NCBI GenBank assembly: GCA_030595585.1
Contig: JAUVCY010000013.1
Span: 1-14,127 of the forward strand
DNA: 14,127 bases
Direction: 5' to 3'
Origin: Thermoplasmatota archaeon
GTDB taxonomy: Archaea > Thermoplasmatota > Penumbrarchaeia > Penumbrarchaeales > Penumbrarchaeaceae
In this document: one piece after another, positions 1 through 6,367 of the stretch
Layout of the letters: each line of letters opens with the position of its first letter
Position numbering within the stretch: position 1 is the stretch's first letter
Notes under the pieces: model-generated
What the model was told of the DNA's origin: nothing
Databases searched by the model: none
Seen by the model: the letters and a program-made list of their open reading frames with translations, nothing else
Translations under genes and position numbers: made by a program

Positions 1-2283
1 ATTGAGTCCCCAGCGCATGGCACTTTCATTCAATATCCTCAGGTCCTTTCCAGTCATATTGGATACTGGAACCCATGCCATATTTCCCTGTATGGGGGTC
101 CTACCGTCCTCATGCTGAAAATAGAGGATGTACGTGACATCGCTCTCATCCGGTTCCACCAATCCGTTCCCTGTGTACTGTACGATGGCCGGACCAAGGA
201 TCATTTTGTTATTCTCCACCCTGGCCTGGATGGTCGAGGCTCTTGCCAGGGTTATGGAGGTGACCTCCCTGACCACATCGATCCTGTCCAGATCAAGAGT
301 GGCCAGTAGATACATCTCACCGCTCACGGGAGGCATTACAAGATCTACCGAGAACGAGGATCTGTTCGTCACGACCATATGCACGGGGCCGTAAACCCAT
401 CGATCTTCAACCTCCCAACCGGAGGGGAGGTAGATATTCTTCTCCCTCGATATGCCGAAGGAGAAGATCTTCGCCGATGTGAGCCCACCTATATTGACCT
501 GAAACGATGTCTCCGCCAGAGGATAGATATCCTGTGGAAGGTCCCAGATCATCGGCATTGCGTTGACGGAGAAATTCTCATAAAGGGTGTAGTTCCAGTG
601 GTTGGTCCTGATGGTCACCTTAAGGCTCACATCACCTTCCATATCTATTGCAGGAAGCTCGAAATGTGTGATACTATCGATCTGATCGGGTAGAAGTGTC
701 ATCCAGTAAGGTGGGTCGCCATAGACCCTCAGCTCGACCTCGGAAACAGTCTCATTTATCGCGGGAGATAAGCTCAGGCTCCCTCTGATGGTCTCTCCAA
801 CATAGAGCGGGGGATCCTTTAGCAAGGAAACCTCATATATCCCTCTCTCAGGTATCGGCTCCGGAACCGGCTCGGGTTCGGGCTCCGGCTCGACGATGTT
901 CTCAACCAGAAACACCTTCGACCAGGATATCGTTGAGAAGCGCCCGTTGGTCCCCCTGGATAACGACAAAAGCGACCTGGGCGATATATCGGGATATCCC
1001 CCATCAACATACTCTCCCCACCTTCTGTCCGGCTCAGCGGTCACCTCTACCGTCAGGGTGCCGTTGTCCTCTGGTATGTCCACTGAAAAAGAGTACGATG
1101 TCTCGGGGAAGATCTCATCAGCGCCCATCTCATCCAGGGTGAGCTCTTCCCTGGACCCATCTGGATATTCTACGAACAGGGTCGGCCTCCCGGGGTCCAC
1201 GGAACCTATCAGCTCCAATTCCACCGAAATGTCATCATCCGTACGGATCACCTCCGCCTCGAAGTGCGGGCTCACCAGCTCGCAGGCGGCCATGCATATC
1301 CTCACGCCCGCGGGCACCGTCCCGTCATCTTCCCCACCAGGATAAAGCACACCGTCAAGGTTGCCCAACCTGTTGACGTTCGTTCCCTTGCTTGCGACCA
1401 GCTCGACGGTCGCAGTGTGGGTGGACCACGGCAGGATCATCTCCTCGTCGTACAGATGGTCGCCCAGAAAGGAGGCCCCGTAAACGTGATCGTCGTAGGC
1501 ACCCGTGAGGTATCCCACATAGGGATAATCATTGGCGGGGCCGTATGGTATGGACCAACCTGACGCCTTCGATAACGCATGGCCCATGTCGTTGAAAGAT
1601 ACGTGGTCCGGGGTAAGGTTGCCCACGTCGTTGGCGCCCCAGGGCGTATATATTCCAAAGGACCCAGTATGAAATGATACCGAGATCTGAAAGGGGTACA
1701 TCCTGCATATCTCATGCACTGCGCTCGCCCCTGCGGTCGTCAACGGAATCCCATCCGAGTAAAACCCGGAGGGTGTGGGATCGAATGGGTAGTCCCTGTT
1801 GGGGTCCTCGCCGTTCTCGTCATATCTGATCCCATTATCCAGTCCCCAGGGGTTCACCACTGGCAGTATCGCCGTATTTGTGTTCTCCACGATGTGGGTC
1901 GCACTCCGGTCCCCGGACGCATAACCCTCGAGAAGATATGCGGCGAAGCCCAGAACGGATTCGGAGGAGTCGGGCTCATCTCCGTGGTGTCCTCCTATCA
2001 ACAACGAGGACGGCCTCATCTCGTCGAAGTCCCCCACCAGAAGTATGGGGATCTCCAGACCCGTCGTGATGTTCCTTACTCCCAGCAGCTCACCTGCTGT
2101 GGTGTAGGAGGCCACGGTGGAATGTTCCAGCGCCAACCCCTCCAGCATCGAGCAGATCTCCCCCGACGTGTGGTAGGCCCACGGTTCGGCCTCTCCGGCC
2201 ACCTCGGCCTGAAATACTGGGAACCACAATAGAGAGATCATCATGATCGCGAGCGCTGCATTGGACCATGGCCGTCCCCCCAT
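1..2283 (-). CDS. Exported M14-family zinc carboxypeptidase-like protein, C-terminus outside the window
   Basis: An open frame runs unbroken from ATG at 2283 to the left edge (761 codons visible, no stop), so the gene is partial. Residues about 8-27 form a signal peptide-like hydrophobic stretch. The M14 metallopeptidase signature is complete: zinc ligands H100 and E103 in HHGDE, N162-R163 in DPNRD (substrate carboxylate binding), third zinc ligand H205 in SFHTG, and the catalytic glutamate E294 in TVEL. These match carboxypeptidase A H69/E72, N144/R145, H196 and E270 by motif. A Glu-Pro repeat linker (about 465-479) separates the peptidase region and a beta-rich stretch from more beta-rich, Ig-like sequence. 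The protein is probably secreted or surface-anchored and may release C-terminal residues from peptides; substrate unknown. ATG 2283 is the first start after an in-frame TGA and lies about 26 bases after a TATA-like box, suggesting a leaderless mRNA. It is divergent from the winged-helix gene. Confidence 0.88.
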   Translation of the reverse strand, partial: MGGRPWSNAALAIMMISLLWFPVFQAEVAGEAEPWAYHTSGEICSMLEGLALEHSTVASYTTAGELLGVRNITTGLEIPILLVGDFDEMRPSSLLIGGHHGDEPDSSESVLGFAAYLLEGYASGDRSATHIVENTNTAILPVVNPWGLDNGIRYDENGEDPNRDYPFDPTPSGFYSDGIPLTTAGASAVHEICRMYPFQISVSFHTGSFGIYTPWGANDVGNLTPDHVSFNDMGHALSKASGWSIPYGPANDYPYVGYLTGAYDDHVYGASFLGDHLYDEEMILPWSTHTATVELVASKGTNVNRLGNLDGVLYPGGEDDGTVPAGVRICMAACELVSPHFEAEVIRTDDDISVELELIGSVDPGRPTLFVEYPDGSREELTLDEMGADEIFPETSYSFSVDIPEDNGTLTVEVTAEPDRRWGEYVDGGYPDISPRSLLSLSRGTNGRFSTISWSKVFLVENIVEPEPEPEPVPEPIPERGIYEVSLLKDPPLYVGETIRGSLSLSPAINETVSEVELRVYGDPPYWMTLLPDQIDSITHFELPAIDMEGDVSLKVTIRTNHWNYTLYENFSVNAMPMIWDLPQDIYPLAETSFQVNIGGLTSAKIFSFGISREKNIYLPSGWEVEDRWVYGPVHMVVTNRSSFSVDLVMPPVSGEMYLLATLDLDRIDVVREVTSITLARASTIQARVENNKMILGPAIVQYTGNGLVEPDESDVTYILYFQHEDGRTPIQGNMAWVPVSNMTGKDLRILNESAMRWGLN

Positions 2284-2306
2284 GGAGGCTCATATCATCT
2301 GTGGAG

Positions 2307-2312
2307 TATAAG
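2307..2312 (-). promoter_or_regulatory. TATA box for the M14 peptidase gene
   Basis: On the minus strand this reads CTTATA. Its centre is about 26 bases upstream of the ATG at 2283, the usual archaeal box A to transcription start distance, so the transcript probably starts at the start codon. No Shine-Dalgarno sequence is visible, which fits. Confidence 0.5.
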
Positions 2313-2339
2313 TGATTTTGGTCTGGCGCACTGGCCCTT

Positions 2340-2360
2340 GGGACCTCCCATGGGGGTCCC
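2340..2360. promoter_or_regulatory. 21-bp nested palindrome, candidate operator between divergent genes
   Basis: Outer arms GGGACC (2340-2345) and GGTCCC (2355-2360) are perfect inverted repeats, and the interior holds a second perfect palindrome, CCCATGGG (2347-2354). It lies between the promoters of the M14 peptidase (minus) and the winged-helix protein (plus), just upstream of the latter's TATA box. A binding site for a dimeric regulator, possibly the neighbouring winged-helix protein, is the simplest reading, but this is inference. Confidence 0.4.
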
Positions 2361-2370
2361 ATGAACTGAA

Positions 2371-2376
2371 TATATA
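2371..2376 (+). promoter_or_regulatory. TATA box for the winged-helix gene
   Basis: TATATA lies about 40 bases upstream of the GTG at 2414, predicting a transcription start near 2400. An upstream in-frame ATG at 2312 would put this promoter inside the coding region, so the box argues for the later start. Confidence 0.5.
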
Positions 2377-2413
2377 CGGACTCCGACGCTATTCTGGAGG
2401 CGAAGAGAAGCAG

Positions 2414-2749
2414 GTGATATTATTGGACCCGATAGATATGACCAGGCTGTTGAAGGACCGTCACAAGATGAGGATCCTCACCGCCATGGATAGGATACCA
2501 CGGTCGATGAACTACATCAGTGCCAAACTGGACATCCCCATCGCCGCGTGCTACAAGTGCACGAGGGAGCTGGAGAGGGAGGGCCTCCTGGTCCAGACCG
2601 ACAGGGTCCTGACCCCCAGGGGCAAGAGGATCAGCCTGTATCGTTCCAACATCATATCGGCATTTCTGACGTATGAGAAAGGTATGCTCAGCTCAACGCT
2701 CGAGCTCTCCAACAGCTCCATGGACGTGGTGGAGAAGGTAATGGTATAG
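2414..2749 (+). CDS. Small winged-helix (ArsR-like) DNA-binding protein
   Basis: This is a 111-residue protein if it starts at GTG 2414. GGAGG at 2396-2400 lies 13 bases before that codon, a little far for a ribosome binding site. ATG 2438 is the alternative, and the reading frame is also open back to ATG 2312. Residues about 12-65 resemble the helix-turn-helix of ArsR-like archaeal regulators: an initial helix (LLKDRHKMRILTAM), the segment MNYISAKLDIPIAACYKC as turn and recognition region, then ELEREGLL and a short wing with TPRGKR. Cysteines lie in CYKC, but no metal site can be asserted. The C-terminal 40 residues are helical and may dimerise. It is probably a transcriptional regulator of unknown target; the palindrome upstream and the divergent peptidase gene are candidates. 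Its stop is one base from the convergent nikR stop. Confidence 0.75.
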   Translation: MILLDPIDMTRLLKDRHKMRILTAMDRIPRSMNYISAKLDIPIAACYKCTRELEREGLLVQTDRVLTPRGKRISLYRSNIISAFLTYEKGMLSSTLELSNSSMDVVEKVMV

Positions 2750-2750
2750 T

Positions 2751-3134
2751 TCAGGAGTGCACGAACTTCACGTATTCCAGGTTCTCATCCCTTTTGAAGG
2801 CGGAGATCATGTTCCTTACTATCTGACCCTCTCCCCTTATTATGAACACATCCAGACATTTATCCTTCTTCATGTGCGAGTGTATCTGGGTCGTTATCAG
2901 GTCCTGATAGGTGTGCCTGACATCGTCGAGTTGGGGGTTCCTGTGGGTCTGGTGGACGACGATCAGCACCCCCTCCACATCCCCGTCAAGGGTCTCCCTC
3001 TCCCGGACCTCGCTGTCCGCGGAGCGGAGGCAGGCCCTTATGGCCTCGGACCTTCCGGAGAGCCCCAGCTCGCCCTGGATCCTCTCCAGAACCTCCAGGT
3101 TCTTCTCCGTCAATGAGACGGACACTATCGGCAT
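2751..3134 (-). CDS. nikR: NikR-type ribbon-helix-helix metal-responsive regulator
   Basis: The 127 residues are close to the usual NikR length (E. coli 133). Residues 1-45 form a ribbon-helix-helix DNA-binding domain (strand PIVSVSL, then two helices with GLSGRSEAIR). Residues about 53-125 form the ACT-like metal-binding domain, starting GVLIVV. The four square-planar nickel ligands of E. coli NikR (H76, H87, H89, C95) correspond to H74, H85, H87 and C93 with identical spacing: H in VRHTYQDLI, IHSH, then KKDKC. Family members repress metal uptake genes when nickel is bound. Here the gene is divergent from a ZnuABC-class importer, so that operon is the obvious target, with autoregulation also possible. 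The ATG at 3134 lies about 26 bases after a TATA box, suggesting leaderless translation. The metal actually sensed is not proven by sequence. Confidence 0.9.
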   Translation of the reverse strand: MPIVSVSLTEKNLEVLERIQGELGLSGRSEAIRACLRSADSEVRERETLDGDVEGVLIVVHQTHRNPQLDDVRHTYQDLITTQIHSHMKKDKCLDVFIIRGEGQIVRNMISAFKRDENLEYVKFVHS

Positions 3135-3156
3135 GAACTATACGAGAGTGTTTCTA

Positions 3157-3162
3157 ATATAA
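3157..3162 (-). promoter_or_regulatory. TATA box for nikR
   Basis: This reads TTATAT on the minus strand. Its centre is about 26 bases upstream of the ATG at 3134, which predicts a leaderless transcript. A second, nearly symmetrical TATATA at 3191-3197 could also serve nikR with a longer leader. Confidence 0.45.
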
Positions 3163-3190
3163 CAGTATTATTATAAATGTGGGGTAAACC

Positions 3191-3263
3191 TTATATACAT
3201 TTTATTAAGAAATAGTTATTTCATGGATAAGTTTTATTAATATCTCCTATTATGTTATTAATA
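3191..3263 (+). promoter_or_regulatory. Promoter and candidate operator region of the metal ABC transporter operon
   Basis: The stretch is very AT-rich. A TATA-like element (TTTATTAA, about 3233-3240) is about 26 bases upstream of the znuA ATG, so the mRNA probably starts at 3263. The palindromic octamer TATTAATA occurs at 3235-3242 and again at 3256-3263, 21 bases apart (about two helical turns). One copy covers the TATA element and the other covers the start site. A 14-bp inverted repeat, GAAATA-GT-TATTTC, lies at 3209-3222. A further TTATATA at 3191-3197 could be an upstream promoter in either direction. Repressor binding at the octamers would block TBP and polymerase; NikR from the divergent gene is the inferred ligand. 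Confidence 0.45.
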
Positions 3264-4192
3264 TGGCTGTTCAAGCGATGGATGGAAAGGGCAACCCGAC
3301 CCCATATCTCCTCGTGGTGCTGATGCTCATATCCGTTGGGACCCTGTTCTTGTCGGGATGCATCGATCTGGGGGAGAGCGGGAAGGTGGATGTGATAATA
3401 ACCATCGAGCCCCAGAGGGAGATGGTGGAGAGGATAGGCGGCGATCTGGTCTCGGTCGATGTCATGGTTCCCACGGGCCAGAGCCCGCACTCCTACAGCC
3501 CGCTTCCCAGCCAGCTCCTGGACGTTGCCGTTGCCGACGTATATTTCATGGTCGGGTCCGGGGTCGAGTTCGAGATCAATCACCTATCCACACTGAGGGA
3601 GCAGAACGACGATATGGTCGTCGTGGACTGTTCCGAAGGCGTGGAGATACTGGAGTTCGGCGAACATCATGAAGAAGAGGCAGAGGAGAGCCACGACCAT
3701 GGAACGGAGGACCCCCACATCTGGCTGTCGCCGGGGAACTACAGGACCATGGCGGGGAACGTCTACCGCGCCCTTATGGAGATGGACCCTGACAACGAGG
3801 GCACTTACAGTGAGAACTACGAGGCTTACATCGAGGAGCTCGACGCACTCATCTTGGAGCTTGAGATCATGTTCGAGCCACACGACGGCAGGGAGTTCCT
3901 CACGTACCATCCCGGCTGGGGCTACTTCGGCGATGATCTGAACCTCACCCAGATGACGATAGAGGAGGAGGGGAAGAAACCCGGCCCGTTGGGACTGGCC
4001 GCCCTGATCGACCAGGCACGGGAGCACAACATAACCGTAGTGTATGTTGAGCCCCAGTTCGACACATCATCCGCGGAGGTCATAGCGGAATCCATTGGAG
4101 GCGAGGTGGTCCAGATAGATCTGCTGGCTCCCAATTACATCGAGAACATTCGAGACGTGGCCGTCAAGATAGAAGGGGGATTCGGGAATTGA
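3263..4192 (+). CDS. znuA: Metal ABC transporter substrate-binding lipoprotein (ZnuA/TroA family, cluster A-I)
   Basis: This 309-residue protein captures a transition metal outside the membrane and passes it to the permease. A hydrophobic segment (about 15-31) ends in a lipobox, LSGC, with C33 as the likely lipidation site. Family metal ligands are recognisable: H76 (QSPHSYSP), H152 (EDPHIWLSP), H216 (TYHPGWGYF) and a carboxylate, probably D286 (QIDLLAP). Three His plus a carboxylate matches zinc- or manganese-type binding proteins. A short acidic, His-containing loop (131-150, with H135, H136, H144, H146) precedes H152, a feature usually linked to zinc proteins, although the loop is short here. 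It is the first gene of a three-gene operon, and its last four bases overlap the TTG start of the ATPase gene. The ATG at 3263 is chosen because a TATA element lies 26 bases upstream; ATG 3278 is the alternative. Confidence 0.9.
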   Translation: MAVQAMDGKGNPTPYLLVVLMLISVGTLFLSGCIDLGESGKVDVIITIEPQREMVERIGGDLVSVDVMVPTGQSPHSYSPLPSQLLDVAVADVYFMVGSGVEFEINHLSTLREQNDDMVVVDCSEGVEILEFGEHHEEEAEESHDHGTEDPHIWLSPGNYRTMAGNVYRALMEMDPDNEGTYSENYEAYIEELDALILELEIMFEPHDGREFLTYHPGWGYFGDDLNLTQMTIEEEGKKPGPLGLAALIDQAREHNITVVYVEPQFDTSSAEVIAESIGGEVVQIDLLAPNYIENIRDVAVKIEGGFGN

Positions 4193-4968
4193 GCGAACAC
4201 CCCTCATTCTCCGGGCCAATTCCCATAGAGATCAAGGACCTCTCCGCAGGTTACGAGGGAGAGACCGTCCTTGAGGATATCAACCTGAAGGTGGAACATG
4301 GCGAGTTCTTCGGCCTGATCGGCCCCAACGGTGGGGGCAAGACCACCCTCCTCAAGGCCCTACTGGGTCTGATCAAGCCCTCAAAGGGCAGGATCAGCAT
4401 CTACGGCAGGGAGCCCAGGGAGGGCAGGAAGCATATCGGCTACGTGCCCCAGTACTCCCTGTTCGACCGGGAGTTCCCGATCAAGGTCAAGAACGTGGTG
4501 ATGATGGGAAGGAGGAGCTCCAGGGGGATGAACCCCTGGTATTCGGGGAAGGACAGAGAGGAGACCGAAAGGGCCCTCAGGTCCGTTGACATGTGGGAAC
4601 TGAAGGACCGCCACATGGCCCGGCTCTCGGGGGGCCAGAAGCAGAGGGTCTTCATCGCAAGGGCGCTGGCATCCAGGCCAAAACTTCTCCTCCTGGACGA
4701 GCCCACGGCCTCGGTGGATGCGAGGATCGAGGAGTCGATATACGAGCTGCTGGCCCACCTCAACGATGAAATGACCATAGTTCTTGTTACACATGATATC
4801 GGCGTAGTCTCCTCCCACGTCGGCTCCCTTGCATGTATAAACAGACATCTCTTCAAGAACGACGAGCCCCTCCTCACCCCCGAGATGCTGGAGATGGCCT
4901 ATCAATGTCCCGTTGACCTTATCGCCCATGGGGTGCCCCACAGGGTCCTCCCACCACATGATCATTAA
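4189..4968 (+). CDS. znuC: Metal ABC transporter ATP-binding protein
   Basis: This 259-residue cytoplasmic ATPase powers the importer. All nucleotide-binding motifs are present: Walker A GPNGGGKTT (45-53), Q-loop Q88 (YVPQYS), signature LSGGQ (146-150), Walker B LLLLDE ending D170-E171, D-loop ASVD, and the switch histidine H202 (VTHD). The C-terminal extension past 220 is short and ends in a His-rich tail (HGVPHRVLPPHDH), which could bind metal but may be incidental. The start is TTG at 4189, overlapping the znuA stop as TTGA with a G-rich stretch just upstream. There is no in-frame ATG before the conserved fold begins, so TTG is well supported. The permease gene follows. Confidence 0.95.
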   Translation: MSEHPSFSGPIPIEIKDLSAGYEGETVLEDINLKVEHGEFFGLIGPNGGGKTTLLKALLGLIKPSKGRISIYGREPREGRKHIGYVPQYSLFDREFPIKVKNVVMMGRRSSRGMNPWYSGKDREETERALRSVDMWELKDRHMARLSGGQKQRVFIARALASRPKLLLLDEPTASVDARIEESIYELLAHLNDEMTIVLVTHDIGVVSSHVGSLACINRHLFKNDEPLLTPEMLEMAYQCPVDLIAHGVPHRVLPPHDH

Positions 4969-4969
4969 T

Positions 4970-4976
4970 GGAGGAG
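4970..4976 (+). promoter_or_regulatory. Shine-Dalgarno site that decides the permease start
   Basis: GGAGGAG lies immediately after the ATPase stop and five bases before TTG 4982. The alternative in-frame ATGs at 4913 and 4958 have no such site and would overlap the ATPase gene, so the TTG is preferred. Confidence 0.6.
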
Positions 4977-4981
4977 TAAAA

Positions 4982-5878
4982 TTGACGGATATACTTGCAT
5001 TTCTGGACCTGGTGTTCGTGCAGAGGATGTTCATCGCCGGGTTCCTGGCATCCCTGGTCTGCGGAACGATAGGCACATACGTGGTGGTCAGAAGGAACGT
5101 ATTCATCGCCGGGGGGATCTCCCACACGACCTTCGGAGGGATCGGCCTCGCATACTACCTCCAGGGCGCCTATGGGTGGACGTGGTTCGACCCACTGTTG
5201 GGGGCGGTCCTGTTCGCTTTGGGGGCCGCTTTCGTTCTGTCAACAGGCTGGGTGAGGTCCAGGATCCGGGAGGATTCCACCATCGGCGTCATCTGGGTGG
5301 TGGGAATGGCCATCGGGTCCCTGTTCCTGGCGCTCCCCGAGAGCACGGGGATGAAGGACCCCACATCGATCCTGTTCGGCGATATCCTGCTTGTGGGGTC
5401 GTCAGACCTGTACATAATGGCGGGATTCGTCCTGCTTATATACGTGCTAACCATACTTTTCTACAAGGACCTGCAGATCCTCGCCTTCGACGAGGAGTTC
5501 GCCAGGATCTCCGGCATCAGGGTGGATATGATGAACCTGGTGATGTCGATATTGATCGCCCTCTCCATCACGGTGCTGATCAAGGTGGTAGGGGTGGTGT
5601 TGATCATAGCCATGCTGACGATCCCGGCCGCCATAGCCAACCTTTTCACCAGGGACCTCAAGTTCATGATGCTCTGGGCAACGATAATTGGGATAATATT
5701 GACTGGCGGCGGAAGCCTGTTGTCCCTGATGGCCGACACGCCCTCCGGCGCGACCATAGTCCTCCTGATGGGTGGGGCGTTCCTGATCTCCCTGGTGGTG
5801 AAGGGGGCCATCAAAAGGATCACGGGGAAAGTAGGGACAAAGAAAGGAAAGAGCGTGGGCACTGCATCATCAGTATGA
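4982..5878 (+). CDS. znuB: Metal ABC transporter permease (ABC-3 family)
   Basis: This 298-residue integral membrane protein has about eight hydrophobic segments, as in ABC-3 permeases of the ZnuB/MntB/TroC class. Recognisable family features are the early conserved stretch ISHTTFGGIGLAYYL, the cytoplasmic coupling motif FDEEFARISG about midway, and the later helix VVGVVLIIAMLTIPAA. It presumably dimerises to form the channel for the ion delivered by the lipoprotein. TTG 4982 is preferred over ATG 4958 or 4913 because of GGAGGAG at 4970-4976. The last residues are basic (KRITGKVGTKKGK). The gene overlaps the convergent DUF192 lipoprotein gene by nine bases, so both 3' ends share sequence and no terminator fits between them. 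Confidence 0.93.
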   Translation: MTDILAFLDLVFVQRMFIAGFLASLVCGTIGTYVVVRRNVFIAGGISHTTFGGIGLAYYLQGAYGWTWFDPLLGAVLFALGAAFVLSTGWVRSRIREDSTIGVIWVVGMAIGSLFLALPESTGMKDPTSILFGDILLVGSSDLYIMAGFVLLIYVLTILFYKDLQILAFDEEFARISGIRVDMMNLVMSILIALSITVLIKVVGVVLIIAMLTIPAAIANLFTRDLKFMMLWATIIGIILTGGGSLLSLMADTPSGATIVLLMGGAFLISLVVKGAIKRITGKVGTKKGKSVGTASSV

Positions 5879-6367
5879 TATCATCATCCTGCTGCCTGCG
5901 GTGACGTTATGCTCCCGGGAGAGGCCCTGTTCGATCTCCACCACCCACCCCACGGCTCCACCGCTGGGATACCTCGATAAAAGATGGTCCGGCGTGTCCG
6001 GCTCGGGATCTGCCTCGGCTATCTCAAGGACGGTTCCGTTCGCCGCGACGAATATGATATCCAGCTCGACGTTGGTGTCCTTCATCCAGAAGGTGACCTC
6101 CCTGGGAGGGTCGAGCACGAAGAGCATTCCACGGTCAGCATCAAGGTGGTCCCTGTTCATCAGGCCCACCTCCCGCTCCTTTTCGGTCTCGGCCACCTCG
6201 CAGGTGACCGCCAGAAGGACCTGGTCTCCCTGCAGGAATGTGACCGTAGCGTCGCCTCCATTGGCAGGCTCATTATTATCGCTGGTGATGCAGCCTGACA
6301 TCAGGATCGATGCGGCCAGAAGGGCGAATGGGAAGATGTGTGTCCATCTCATGACCGTTAGCTTCAA
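5870..6367 (-). CDS. DUF192 (UPF0127) family lipoprotein
   Basis: This 165-residue protein has a signal peptide and lipobox (LMSGC, C26), so it is probably anchored outside the membrane. Residues about 52-163 carry the DUF192 pattern: EREVGLMNRDHL, then GMLFVLD, FWMKDTNVELDIIFV and a closing GAVGWVVEIEQG. DUF192 proteins are small beta-rich secreted or periplasmic proteins without an established biochemical function. The gene follows pnp and overlaps its stop as TTGA (TTG start at 6367), with GAGG just upstream, so translation is probably coupled. ATG 6352 is the alternative start and would leave a normal signal peptide. The 3' end overlaps the permease gene on the other strand by nine bases. 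A functional link to RNA turnover is not evident. Confidence 0.88.
   Translation of the reverse strand: MKLTVMRWTHIFPFALLAASILMSGCITSDNNEPANGGDATVTFLQGDQVLLAVTCEVAETEKEREVGLMNRDHLDADRGMLFVLDPPREVTFWMKDTNVELDIIFVAANGTVLEIAEADPEPDTPDHLLSRYPSGGAVGWVVEIEQGLSREHNVTAGSRMMISY

Noticed and set aside
850..895. Short GC-rich repeat that could be taken for a DNA repeat element
   Set aside because: It encodes the Glu-Pro linker of the M14 protein; the repeat is explained by the protein sequence.
1714..2232. 172-codon plus-strand frame opposite the M14 peptidase
   Set aside because: It is antisense to the catalytic domain and rich in Arg/Gly/Pro; a shadow frame.
2090..2362. 90-codon minus-strand frame at the M14 peptidase start
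   Set aside because: It is out of frame with the peptidase, whose metal-ligand motifs and signal peptide lie in the other frame; it also spans the promoter region.
3223..3240. Five-codon frame (MDKFY) in the nikR-znuA spacer
   Set aside because: It is too short, has no ribosome site and is in AT-rich sequence where such frames are expected by chance.
4381..5127. 248-codon minus-strand frame opposite the ABC ATPase and permease
   Set aside because: It is antisense to two strongly conserved genes, with His/Pro/Arg-rich sequence typical of a shadow frame.
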